Shown here: piece after piece, positions 23,011 through 33,890 of the stretch
How positions within the stretch are numbered: position 1 is the first letter of the stretch
Layout: each line of letters starts with the position of its first letter
Source of the DNA: Valencia hispanica
Taxonomy: Eukaryota; Chordata; Actinopteri; Cyprinodontiformes; Valenciidae
Assembly: GCA_963556495.2 (NCBI GenBank)
Contig: OY747712.1
Span: 26,156,235-26,220,234 of the forward strand
DNA length: 64,000 nucleotides
Direction: 5' to 3'
Position numbers and translations under genes: made by a program
The notes under the pieces: generated by a model
Database searches by the model: none
The model's input: only the letters and a program-made list of their open reading frames with translations
What the model was told of the DNA's origin: nothing

Positions 23011-25555
23011 AGTATGAAGTAGGCTACAAAGAGAAAGGACTCTAGCCATTCCGGATTAAATGCTCTATTTTCACTGTCCACTTTGTATTTTTTAGAGGCT
23101 GCAATTTGTTATTTTTCTACTTTTACCGTTTCACTTGCCTGTTTCTCTCCCCTTCTCCGTCTCAACTATCAGTTTTTTCCTTTCCTCTGTCTCACCCCTC
23201 TGTTTCTCCTTTTCGCTGCCTGTATCACTCCTCACCGCCGGTATTTCTCCTCCTGCCTGCCTGTTTCTCCATCTCTCCGGCTTTAGCTCAAACTTTCTCC
23301 ACCGATATTTCTCCTTCTGGCCGCCTTTTTTGTCCTTCTCTCCGCTGTGATATTTCTCTTTATTTCGGCCGGTATCTCTGTATTTGTTTTTGCTAAGCTT
23401 AGCTATATTTTTTTTTCTAAAGTTTCCCGGCTGGAATGCAAAGTGCTTATTGGCTTTGGTGGTATCACGTGGTATGGCAAAACTCACATACCATTGGCCT
23501 GCGGGTTTCCATGGACAATACAACACTACCGTAAAGAACGCAAAAGCTGCGCCGGCCAGAAGCGCTCATTAAGGTTATTAATAGTCATTTCTGTTTTGGC
23601 ATTAGGCTCGGGTCCGCACGAGACAGCATTTCGGTACGGACCTGGACCGCGGTCCGCCTATTAGTGACCTCTGTTCTAGGGGGACTGTGCAGGAATTAGG
23701 GCATGCCAATCAAATATTTGTTTTACGTGGAATAAATGCTCTGGCGCTCCTGTTTCAGGAGGTTGTAGTTTGGCGGAGGAGTGGGTGTCGGAAAACGTTA
23801 CGATCACGAGTCTAACTAATAATTATTGACAATATGCAAACCTTTCGCCTCTGATTAATAGCTAACAGGAACGCGACCCATGCTGCTTTCAAACAAATAA
23901 TTAACTTGCTGGCGGTCTTCCAGGACAAATTCCAAGAGTTTCTTCCTCAGCTCCTTGTTCCTGGGTAAAAAAAGCAACGCTGATGTGCCATGTCCAGAAA
24001 TAAACCAAGACCTACCATGTTCTGCCATGCTGTGGAGTTGCTAAAAGTTAGCTTCTTTGCGAACAGTTAGCTTCGGCTTCTATCTTCTACTAGCAGAGAC
24101 ATGGTCTCTCCAGGCAGAAAAATCTGCATTCCCGTGGGTGGTCGGAAGTCAAGGTAGGCCATACCATGAATACAAATACAAATTTTCCCTGTGGCGTAGA
24201 ATGAAAAAGCTTTTTCTGACTTGTTCGTTTTACCATCTGTTTTCTTTCTGTGGCTAATGCAGACAATGGGGGTTGGGGAAAACATTCACGTGTAGCATGC
24301 ATATGCAGCTCAGAGTGACCAGTCGTGTTTCACAAAGAACAAGTATCACACGGTTTGTCAGTGAACGAGACCTTTAAGACTATCCTGACTCATTTTGAAG
24401 TCTGTAAGTCAAAAGCTCTAGGAGGAGTTCGTTCAAATACGATGTGAGTAAATGGCATAAAATGGCGCCTTTGATCCAAAAATGGTTAACTTCCTGGGGA
24501 GTTTGGACCATGGCTCCAAGAGACTTTTTTTTGGTCCTGATACACTACATAGGTGTACAGAATTTCATAATGCTCGGATAAAGTATAGCTTGAAGCTGGT
24601 TATTTTAAAACTTTTAGGGACCACTGTGGAGTAATTAGGCCACACCCACCAGATACTACCAGATAAATATCTCTCAGGGGTTCGATTAGTATTCATCATG
24701 TTGAATCTGATCCAGGTCAGATGAGGCAAATGTATAGGTACAGTGTGACGGTTGACTTCGCCACGACGTCACAGCCCCACCCGCTTTCGTAGCCTCTCAG
24801 GACAGGACACAGAGTTTACACCAACTTGTTTACAGTCACTGTGCAGAGTGTCATGCTGATTAGGTCAAGAGTTTAAAATATGGACCTTTCACAGAAAACC
24901 ATTATACTTCCTGTTCTGAGGGTGCGGGGCTTAAGCGATGTCAACATTTGACCATTTGGCTTTGTCAGGAACCTGATGCCGATTCGCCACAGCATGTTAA
25001 ATCTCTCCGTGATTTTCTGCAAAGGACATAGAGCAACTTTTATTTTTTTGGCATTTAGTCAAAGTTTGAGGCCTGCCCCCACCCTTTCAGCTTATATGAA
25101 AAGTATTTTTTTTTTTGATAACTTTTGATCCCTCATGCCTGAAGGCCATCCTGACCAATTTTGAAGATGATACCTTCAAATAGGAGGAGTTTGTCAAAGT
25201 TCGACACATGTGAAATGTGAAAAATGATCCTTTGACCCAAAATGGCAGACATCTTGTTGGTTATGGTTTTATGAGAGGCTTTTTTTTGTCTTCGAGAGTT
25301 ATTGCTGTGTACCAAATTTCAAATGTCTATGTTAAACCATGTAGGACAAGTTAACTTTAGGGGCGCTGTTGGGCCATTTGGCCCCAGCCCTTTTCAATTC
25401 TATTTACAGCTTAAATTTCACCTACACTTGACGTGTGTGCAAAGTTTGGTGAGTTTTCCTATATGTTTAGGCCTCCAAAAAGGCACTTCATTTCAGGGCA
25501 TAAAAATAAACATTATAGGCCTTCACAGCGCTTCGCTGCTCGGGCCTGATTAACA

Positions 25556-25874
25556 CACATGCACACACACACTCCTGTCTTGCTATACTTGTGTTGACAT
25601 TGTATTGACTTCCATTGATTTTACTATGCCTAACCCAGACACTTTCCCTAAACCTAACCATTAGTGATACATGCCTAACCCTAACCTTAACCTAAACCTA
25701 ATTCACGCCATACTTCTAAACCTAACTAGTAGAGTTTAGTGGCTTGTACAACATTGTGTGGAGCAGGCAAAATGTCCTCACAACTACAAATGTCCCCACA
25801 ATGCTGGTGGTCTGTCAAAGGTTGGTCCACACAAGTATAGCTATACATGTACACACACACACACACACACACAC

Positions 25875-25910
<36 letters not shown>
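25556..25910. repeat. Fish repeat with telomere-like core and (CA)n
   Basis: CA-rich flanks (25,553-25,573 and a long (CA)n at about 25,850-25,905) enclose a body. The body contains TGTCCTCACAACTACAAATG, TGTCCCCACAA and a degenerate CCTAAC core (CCTAACCCTAACCTTAACC at about 25,673-25,693). The order resembles a common teleost repeat with GTCCCCACAA words. The telomere-like part is short, imperfect and internal to the repeat, so it is not a true interstitial telomere. Confidence 0.6.
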
Positions 25911-25924
25911 AGAGAGAACAGTGA

Positions 25925-26955
25925 CATTGCAGCTGACCTCACAGATACCAGCTAACATCACATATCACAGCTTAGCCAGTAGCGATGGCAGATTCAAAAT
26001 CAAATGTAGTGCATACTTTTAACCTGAAGAGGGCATCACACTGCCAAAATAATGACTACACATGTAGACAGCACTATTATACCTCATTTATACAGTTTAT
26101 CAGCAAAAAAGTTGATTTTGGGTGACTTGCTGTTTAAAGAACATTTACAGTTGTTATTTTACATGTCTTGCCATTGTACTGCTTATCATTTCATTCCTTA
26201 TGTCTATTGTCCCCCAAAAATGATTAAATTAACTGCTGATGAAAATACATTCCAAGTGTTGGTTCTAAATAACGTATTTGTGTAGCTTATGCTTACCACA
26301 TAGTTTTAAATAAATATAAAAATTTGCTGGCACTGACGGATAGCTCTGTGAGCTGTGTTCTTTTGTTGCATATTTCATATTTTATCTTGAAGTTCATATT
26401 ATTGAGCTCTTATTACAGAATAGAATGGATCTTTATCCAGTTGCACTAGCCTATTTGTTTTAAAATTATTTGTGTTATGGGGCACATTTATGACAACAAT
26501 ACTGTATCATTAAATCATGCATTACAGTTTATGTTTTATCTCTAATTAGAAAGAGCTTTTAAAGACAAAAAAGAGATTAAAAAAATAGCATGTTCCAATA
26601 ATAAACATTGGAAATGATAACAGCCCATGTTTGGACATAGACAATATACAAAACCGAGCAAAATGCAAAAGCTGATTTAAAGAAGCGAAATGCATCAAAA
26701 ATTTGCCTGAATATCTAAAAAATACTTAGCAATGACATTTGTAGTTACCATCTGGCGTCAACATGAGACCAGAAAAAGATCAATTTTATTCAGTTCTTTC
26801 AGCTTTATGATTGAATCATTCATTATTTGTGGGATTAGAGAGAAGTGAAAGCAGCAGGAAGAGTAGGGGATCTTAAGAGTATAGTGAATAGATGGGCATA
26901 ATAAACTCTTGGCAAGTGGGAAAGAGCAGAGAATCAGTCAAGACACAAAGTTTAC
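25925..26955. other. Unassigned AT-rich sequence
   Basis: Nothing recognised. Confidence 0.4.
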
Positions 26956-26959
26956 AGTA

Positions 26960-27510
26960 CCCAGAAACAAGCATGTGCAATGAGATATCTTCATAGGGTG
27001 GCAGACCTCAGGATTATAGATAGGGAAAATACCGTCATCACCTCGCAAAGTCAGTGCTCTTCTACATCAAAAGTGGTCAATTGGCATGTTTGGACATTTG
27101 ATCAAGATGTCTTTTGGCTGACTCCTTTTGGAGGCTTTCCTAGTACGTCCCACTGGGAAGAGACCCAGAACTCACTAGAGAGATAATATATCCCTTCTGG
27201 CTCCATTTTCTGGCCCCTTTTTAACATGTATCTGATCCCCTTAGCTCAGTTTATTGAGTACTACAATATATCTTACCATACCAATGCTAAGAACATACAA
27301 TATTATGTATCCCATTATGCAAGGTTACCCTTTGTTATAAATGGTGTTTTAAAAATAAACGTCCTTTAACTTCTGGCTTAGAAATGCCTTGGGATTTCCC
27401 AGGATTAGCTAGAAAACGTTACTAGGGAAAGGGATGTCCAGGTCTCCATCTCAAACCTGATACCTTCGTGACCCAATCTTGGATGAACAGAAAATGATGG
27501 ATGGATGGGA
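26960..27510 (+). pseudogene. Rex3/RTE-like LINE C-terminal region, interrupted
   Basis: The frame at 26,980-27,186 starts MRYLHRVADLRIIDRE, which matches the region after the RT in the same family as 6275-6548 and 22,260-22,404. After a 167-bp insert, coding-like text resumes at about 27,379 (TAGAAATGCCTTGGGATT, the WERLGIP region). It ends in GATGGATGG at about 27,500. Stops and frameshifts are frequent. Confidence 0.65.
27203..27369. mobile_element. 167-bp insertion with 9-bp target duplication
   Basis: CTTCTGGCT occurs at both edges (27,194-27,202 and 27,370-27,378). Deleting the insert plus one copy restores continuity of the LINE sequence. The insert is AT-rich, ends in AATAAACG then CTTTAA, and has no ORF or inverted ends. 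A short retroposed fragment is the likeliest explanation. Confidence 0.6.
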
Positions 27511-28060
27511 AGGTTTACATTACAGTTCAAAAGCTACTACTGTCAAACAAGCTCAGAAACTGAAACACAAGATGTATGTAAAATATATGTATTATACCAT
27601 TCAGCATGCAACAATGTCCAAGCTTTAATTTCAATTTAATCTTTTAGAACTGCTATTAAAAGTGAAATGATCACAACATGGAAATAGAACGTAACACAGG
27701 TCTTACAGTGAGACAGCTTGAGAACTGACAGAGGAATAGCAGACTCAATGCACAGGAAATTAATTAATTAATGAAACATATGTGCCACCAAAATAAAGCT
27801 GGGAAACGGCAGAGGAAGTTAAAAAAATCACACTGAAAAGTGTATGAGTCAAAATAAAACAGGAATTTCACATAATGTAAACATAAAGTACCAGTTACAT
27901 TTAATTAGAGACTGGAGCTGGTCCCAGTTTACTGGTAGAGCTGGAACTGCTATTGTATTGTAGGGACCAGCAAAGGAACAGAGAAGACAATTCACCATGT
28001 ATGTACATACGCATTCCTAATGTCAACTTACAAACAGCAGTATATCTAACATGCATGTTT
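27511..28060. other. Unassigned AT-rich sequence
   Basis: Nothing recognised. Confidence 0.4.
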
Positions 28061-28064
28061 TTTA

Positions 28065-28275
28065 GCTATGAGAGAAAAACGGAGCAACCACAGGAAACCC
28101 ACATAGGAACAGGAGAAAAAGACACTTCCAAACTGCAGTAGAAATAGAGCTTTTCTACTGCAGTTTGGAAGTGTCTTTTTCTCCTGTTCCTATGTGGCTG
28201 TCCAGCCAATATTAAACATTCAAACCAATGACCTTCTTGCTATAAGACAACACTGCCAGTGATACTTCTCCACCA
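28065..28275 (-). repeat. Decayed SINE-like repeat interrupted by an inverted copy
   Basis: The left part (GAAACCCACATAGGAACAGG...) and right part (GTCCAGCC...CAAACCAATGACCTTCTTGC) are in the order expected for the SINE-like retroposon also present at 54,225-54,476. The two parts are separated by an exact inverted copy of the left part. Confidence 0.5.
28099..28197. repeat. Perfect 46-bp inverted repeat, 7-bp spacer
   Basis: Arms 28,099-28,144 and 28,152-28,197 are exact reverse complements over 46 bases, with spacer TAGAGCT. Pairing stops abruptly at 28,098/28,198. The arms carry no mismatch although the surrounding repeat is decayed. The inverted duplication is therefore recent, or an assembly fold-back artefact. 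Confidence 0.95.
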
Positions 28276-28322
28276 TGATTTTTGGGATGAGGATTTATTA
28301 TATATATATAATATATACTTAT

Positions 28323-28689
28323 TGTAATGACCCTGGCAGCTGTAGGGCAGATAGCGAGCAGGGTGCATTGTGGGTAACTGTGGGTTCAGTTATTTTGTGT
28401 AGTTTTGTTATGAAGTTTGTGTTATGTACTGTTGGTAGTTCATTTGTTATGGGGAATGTGTTTATTTTTATGGTTGGCATGTTGCACCATGAGCAAGATG
28501 GGAATGTAGAATAATGGGACCGTGTGCTGGTCGAGGTAATAAAGAGAGCTCTTGTTTTGTAAGTTATAACCTGATTCTGTTATTTAAACTTGGCATTTAT
28601 CAAGCTACTTGGGGTGAAGCGGTACAGTGTTGCTCATCTTAGCTGAGTTCTGCTTCTACCCTTGCTACGGGCTTGTCGGAGTCACGACA
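28323..28689 (+). mobile_element. Probable solo LTR (367 bp)
   Basis: It begins TGTAATGAC and ends GTCACGACA. The ends form a short inverted repeat of the TG...CA type. AATAAA lies at 28,538-28,543, and a C/T-rich 3' part follows. Flanking pentamers (CTTAT and GTTGC) do not match, so no target duplication supports it. The 79-codon ORF across it has no domain. Confidence 0.5.
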
Positions 28690-31265
28690 GTTGCTACAAT
28701 AATATTTAAAAGTTAAGAGACCATTGCAAGTTTATGGCTGTGAATTACAGTGCAGCTGCAAACTCCAGACTCTAACTGTCCATTTGTGCCACCCAGTTCA
28801 AATTAGTGAAGTGTCTACCAGTAAGAACTGGAGCGTCAACCAAAAGAACAGTTGCAAGCACTCAGTTTTGAAATTCACACTGACTTGAGGCAAGTCATTA
28901 TTGATCTGTTGGGGGCTGATTGCTGAACCATAAATATCCATGTCAAACACCATGAATGTGGTGTTAATAAATGAAGTGACAATTAAAACATGTGATCTGG
29001 AGGGGATTTTCTTGCAGACAGTCATTAAAAAATGTGTGAAAGAGGTGTGGAAAATAATCTAAAAATGCAAAAGAATCTAACTAAAACAATGAAAGAAGTA
29101 ATTCCACTGAAAACATTTATATTTTTGAAACAGAGATTTGTAAAGTTTTTTTTATTGGTTTGTGAGACTTAGTTATAATTTGAAAAAGATAAAGATTTAG
29201 GAATTAACAGATGCCACATCAAAACTGAACTCATTCAAAGAACACAAGAAACCGCAACTAAAGTTTTTTAAAGTTATTTTATATTCCAGATAAGCAAGGA
29301 TGATACATATGTTCAAAAGAAAGTAGAAAAATACTAAAATTTTTAAGATTTCTTTGGGTTGATTGGGATCTGGTATACGTTTATTTATCTATCACAAAAG
29401 AATAAAAAGCACTTGTAAGATATTAAACAGAGCAGGCTATAAAATTTCCTTTGACAAGCCTTGTAAGCCACAAACAGTTGTCAAAATAACTATTATAAAC
29501 CACATCGGTGTTTAAAATTACAACTTAAGGCTCAGCAAAACTATGTAACAAAAGATCTGTTCATGCTCAAGTTTTTATTTGATAAATTACATGCTTGGTA
29601 AGTCAAGAATCTGAAACAGTAAAAATGTGTTTTCCTAAAGATTTTTTTTCCAAAGAAAATGTTCCAGGAACCGTGAATAGATAAATCAACTGCTATTTTG
29701 ATGTGGAATGGATAATGTGCAGCATTCATAACCATAGACAGTTTCTGTGACAACATTGTCAGCAAATGTTTTGCTTCTGCTGTCAGGAAAAAATTTAATG
29801 TGGTGATAATAGCAGGGCTAGGTCAATACTATGCTGGTGCCAGAAAAGTTTTCAGTGTCACATCACATCAGTAATTTTCTTTCTCAGAGTTACCATTGAT
29901 CACAAGTCATCTTAAATAATTTTACATTTTTACTGTCAGTCATCTGAAGTTTACTATAATAATTGAGAGCGTGCTTTCTCCAGTGACAAAATCAATAAAT
30001 GTTTTTTTTATTCTTCGTTTTAACAGATATGTCAAATTTCCTAAGGATAAACAGGCTACTTCAGATTGTTAGCAAAAGTTACACTAGAAAACCTACATAC
30101 ACATTGATATTGTTGTTTATGAATGCTAAATTAAATTTCTTTAAAAAATTAAAACTGGGCAACTAATAGATATGCTGCAATATATAATGTGCACATTACC
30201 ATCCATAATATCTGCCCTCAGACCTTAGTCTGTCTGATGTTTTTTTCTGTCAGACTGAAGCAAAATAAAACCATTGCTGTCACAGCCATTCCTTTAATAT
30301 TAAAAAGCGTCATCAGGGGCAACAAGAAAGCGCAGTGTATTTTATAGGAACAGTATGTTTTCACAGGTTTTCCACAACCTTACCTGTTTTGTGGGTGTAT
30401 TGGTCTTCAAAAAGGCAAGTGTCCAAGGCACCACAGCTGCATTGCATGAGTCAACAATAAGACTGTACATCAGATTCTCTATTGACTTTTGGAAACTCTG
30501 ACAATCAATGTTAAATGTAGCTCATTGAAATCAGAAACATAGCTTCATTGGGACAAAGCAAATATGCAAGTCCATATAATTTGTTTAACTACTGAGTGAA
30601 TTGTAAATTATTCTAAATGTTAGTGTCACTATGCAAACCTAGACATAAGCTGCTATTCCAAAATTTAAAACAATAACAGTTATTTTCCTCTACAACTTCA
30701 GGGGATGAGATGCAGTCCACCGTATTTCTTCCATTTTCAATAAAATAGCTAAATGTGCTGCAAAGCTCTTTGTTTTGGTTGGTAATTGTGTGAAAAGGGT
30801 TCAAAGCTGCAAAGCAGTTCTGAAGTTGCTGCTTTGCAATTTATTTAAATGTTTTAATTTTAGCCTTTTTTCATGATCACACACTAACTGGGATGTCCTT
30901 GCAAGCTTTGGTACTTTTTGAGCTGTTTACTGCTGCATCTATAATCAGGCAAAGCTTAGCCTGTGGCATCAGAAAGTGTGTGTTCAACATATATCCAAAG
31001 TGAAACAGAACGGTTCCTGTGTTCAAGATCACCCATGAGATGCATGTTTCAAATATTGTCAACACTCACCTGAATTACATACAGAACTGAGTACTGGCAA
31101 AATGCACTTCAGCACTATTAGATCAAGTTTTGAAATTCCATTTGCATTGGCTCTCCTTTGGACGTAAGTATTTTCACTCTGTTTGTAGCCTTTTGAGGGG
31201 AGGGGCAAATGCAAACCAACACTTAAGTGAACTAGAAAAGCACTCGGAGAGCGCAGACCTACCAA
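28690..31265. other. Unassigned AT-rich sequence
   Basis: More than 2.5 kb with no repeat or coding region I can support. Confidence 0.4.
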
Positions 31266-31329
31266 TGCAGCTCAGTCCCCCCCCAATGTTGTGATCTAAT
31301 TGTAACTCTTGAAGATTCCTTGACCATCA

Positions 31330-31640
31330 AAACATACCTGTAGCAGCTGGATTCACACTGGATTCGCCTGCTCAGGACCCCGGAAGTTGGTCTTGGTGAA
31401 ATTTACAAAGCAGAGTGTGAGCATGACGCAGGTCGCGCAAATTGCTGCGGATGTAAGAGCAGTAAGCTAGAGATGACCATTGGTCTGAAATGCCTGACGG
31501 GCAGCTGTTCCTATGCGAATGAAATGTATTGAGCAGAGCTCAGGGGGAATGCCTGAATGGAACAGTATTTGGCGAAAGTGAGTGTTAAACCAGAACCTGG
31601 TAGCGAGGCTACCGGATTCTATGATGAAGAGTGGATCATA
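31330..31640 (-). pseudogene. C-terminal recombinase segment of the split DIRS-like element
   Basis: Minus-strand translation of 31,640-31,490 gives SLATRFWFNTHFRQ, GIPPEL and HFIRIGTAARQA, the HxxR box (about 31,513-31,527). After a frameshift, WSSLAYCSYIR at 31,448-31,480 contains the position of the catalytic Tyr (codon 31,453-31,455). This is the recombinase part missing from the larger fragment across the LINE. Coding similarity fades by about 31,330. Confidence 0.85.
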
Positions 31641-32454
31641 GTGGATCCTCTCCTGTGGAACCAGCTCCTAGCTGTAGTCCGTGAGGCAGACACTCTGTTT
31701 ACTTTTAAGGCCAGGCTTAAAACTTTCCTTTTTGATAAAGCTTATAGATAGAGTGGCTTAGGTCATCCTGAGCTAGCTCTGTAGTTATGCTGCTATAGGC
31801 ATAGACTGCTGGAGGAATGACTTACCAATTTTCTTCACTCTGCTACTTCCTTTTCTACTACTACTCTCCAGTTGTATTACAGTACATTCTGCTATTTCGA
31901 CTGTTAACTTTGTTTTCTCTCAGTGTTTTTCTCTCCATAGAAGATATACCTGGTCTGACCCTGCTTGGCTGCAATGCCCTGTTGGACGGGGGGGCATCGA
32001 CTGGGATGGTGCTCCCAGTGGCTGAACATCCACTGTCCTGTTATCAACTTTTTACTTTCTGTAACATAGAGAGTACTCTTATATCGGATCTTCTGTTCCT
32101 TCTGTGTCTCTGCTCTGTCTTCTCAAACCCCCAGACGGTCGTAGCAGATGTCCGCTCCTACTGAGCCTGGTTCTGTTGGAGGTTTCTTCCTTTTAAAGGG
32201 GAGTTTTTCCTCTCCACCATCGCTACATGCTTGCTCAGTATGAGGGATTGCTGAAGGATTGCTGTGGTTGGAAAGTCTGCCCAACCTCACGCCAATGACT
32301 GACGCAATCTGCTGGGATTCTTTAAATAGGAAACTTTATAACTGATTGGAATGTTTTTTATAAATGTATTGAAATGACTTCTTGTTAAGTGTCTTGAGAT
32401 GACATCTGTTGTGAATTGGCACTATATAAATAAGCTGAATTTAATTGAATTGAA
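31641..32454 (+). mobile_element. 5'-truncated LINE (Rex1/L2-type 3' end) inside the DIRS element
   Basis: It begins within the last coding part (LLWNQL, ADTLFTFKARLKTFLFDKAY, stop). The 3' UTR has TGAGCCTGGTTCTGTTGGAG, TTTCTTCCTTTTAAAGGGG, TTTTTCCTCTCCACC and CTTGCTCAGTATGAGGG. It ends in AATAAGC and repeated TGAATT/TTGAATTGAA. ATCATA (31,635-31,640) and ATCACA (32,455-32,460) are a 6-bp target duplication with one difference. The ORF starting at 31,557 is chimeric: its first half is antisense recombinase sequence. Confidence 0.9.
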
Positions 32455-32460
32455 ATCACA

Positions 32461-33890
32461 TGGTGAAGCGTTAGTGGCTAATCGAGAACTAACATAATTA
32501 GAGATAGGTTCGTAGGGGCTGAGGATGGCGCTTAAGCGGAATAGGTGGATTTGAAAGGATGCGCCGAGCTGGTCGGTTTTACTTCTATTGAGGGTGAAGA
32601 TGAGGGTGTCCTGGCTGTGGATTGAGATGTCTGAGAGACAGGAAATAATTGCAGGGTCATGTCTAGATGAGGATGGGGCAAACTCAGAGCAGCGCAGGAA
32701 GCAAAAGTAAGCCAGCAGAAACATGGACTCGAGTGTTAAGTCAATGGATGGAGATGAGTAGCCAGAGTGAACTGTGTGGATACAACAGTTAAGAAGGTTG
32801 GAGGTAAGTGGTAGGTGTTGGATAATTGTAGGTGGTGTTTTTTTAAGACCTTTAGGTAACATCGTAAGATGGCTACGGTTGAGGGCTGGACAGGGGCTAC
32901 CTGTTACCAGCTTTAAGAAATGAATACCGCAAAGATAAGACTGAATGGTGGATGCACAAATCTGGATGAACTGCATGATTAAAGGAGAGCACAACCGGCC
33001 TTTGTTTAAAATGTCTACAACAGCAGCATGATCTGAGTGGATGAAAATGTAGTGTTGAGACCATTCGTGCCCCCAAAGAAGGGCAGCGACCACTATGGGA
33101 GAGCTCGTGGAGAGCAGAGGAAGCAGACTGGAGCTGGAGGGAATCGAACTCCGAGGACCAGTCTGACACGAACCACCTCCCGCCGTAGTTGCCACTGAAG
33201 TAAGAGGACCTTCTGGCTTCTCCTCAGGAACAGGGATGCTGATGTCAGAGAAGGCCTCAGTGAGGGTGCGGAGCCCTAAACGAGAAGGAGACAAAGCGGG
33301 GTGATAACCAAAAAAGTCATCCAGGAGGTGGGGGACATAAGGTAGACTGTAGGTATCGAGCAAGACCCAGCACGAGGCTTCAGAAAAGGAATCAAAGATC
33401 CTGGGGCTACTTCTGCAGCTGGACCGCGAAGTAGTAAGGCAGGACCTGAAAGGAGTTGGTGATGTCCGCTTTGGAGAGCCATGCACCCTGGCCCGGCAGA
33501 CGGATAAGGCTGATAGCATGGGCGATGGTGGCATACTGCATAGAAAAGTTGGGGAAGGGGATGAGGCTGTGTACGCTGGGCACAGAGGAACCATAAGGTG
33601 CTGACAGGTGAATAATCAGTCGCTTCTTGATGGTGGCTGGAACTGCACCTGAATAAAGGGAAGAAGAGAGGGTAAAAGGAGGGATGCAGAGATGAGGGGA
33701 TGTATGTACATAGGGAGAAGGTGCAGCCTGCATGGAGAGGGAGGAGAAAAACTGGCCGTAAGATAGCAAAATGAAAAATTGAGGGAGCAGGCACTGGGGA
33801 CATGAAAGCTGGCTCCCACCAGGGGGAGCTGTGGGTGCCGGGCCGGCGACGGCAGGTGGAGGAACTGCCTCACTGAATGATCCGCCCAAG
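32461..33890 (-). pseudogene. RT-RNase H-recombinase (N-part) of the DIRS-like element
   Basis: The 33,407-33,889 frame carries KKRLIIHLSAP, GAWLSKADIT and the start of the RT palm. A deletion of roughly 15-20 residues relative to the usual spacing follows KADITNSFQVLP, then the frame changes. The 32,422-33,594 frame holds SSPRIFDSFSEA, LLDDFF (the YxDD-equivalent), RNase H HSDHAAVVDILNKG, and recombinase FLRCSEF (first catalytic Arg region) and SKTDQ. The RNase H start sits partly in a third frame (32,897-33,169). The open frame runs past the LINE junction, so its last residues (from about NASPCD on) are not recombinase. Confidence 0.85.

Larger units (their letters stand above)
22104..23673 (-). 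mobile_element. hAT (Charlie-like) transposon with 8-bp TSD
   Basis: Flanked by identical TTCTAGGG at 22,096-22,103 and 23,674-23,681. The right end, read on the minus strand, begins CAGAGGTCACTAATAGG, a hAT-type terminus. The left end begins (A)CAGGGTAATC and is diverged. Removing the element and one TSD copy rejoins ...TTTTAATGCTTCTAGGG with GGACTGTGCAGGAATTAGG. This matches the host repeat's second module at 24,606-24,640. It encodes only a BED-like finger (22,800-23,010). The catalytic transposase is missing, so it is internally deleted. Confidence 0.8.
21825..25549 (+). mobile_element. Long teleost repeat with Helitron-like ends (interrupted)
   Basis: The 5' end reads A|TCTAAA then the hairpin GCTGCAAGCAGC (21,831-21,842). 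The 3' end has hairpin CAGCGCTTCGCTG (25,526-25,538), seven bases, then CTGA (25,546-25,549) followed by T. A 5' TC, a 3' subterminal hairpin, a CTRR end and an A/T insertion site are the textbook Helitron termini. The interior repeats a module. Around 24,385-24,655 and 25,135-25,390 the same order appears: ATCCTGAC.(A/C)ATTTTGAAG, GGAGGAGTT, a GATCC...AAAATGG segment, a poly-T run, AATTTCA and a GGCCA-type end. A hAT of 1570 bp interrupts it at 22,104-23,673, and 23,750-24,290 may be another insert. No Rep/helicase is seen. The family looks familiar from fish genomes; its Helitron status is my inference. Confidence 0.5.

Noticed and set aside
23131..23526. 131-codon Lys/Glu-rich minus-strand ORF
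   Set aside because: It comes from a C/T-rich stretch within the hAT; no recognised domain and not in line with the BED frame.
25670..25700. Interstitial telomere
   Set aside because: Only a few imperfect CCTAAC units, inside a dispersed repeat.
25744..26022. 92-codon ORF with His-Thr repeats
   Set aside because: A translation of the (CA)n tract.
28099..28197. Terminator or structured RNA
   Set aside because: The perfect arms are a copy of SINE-like sequence in eukaryotic DNA; an inverted duplication explains it better than a conserved RNA fold.
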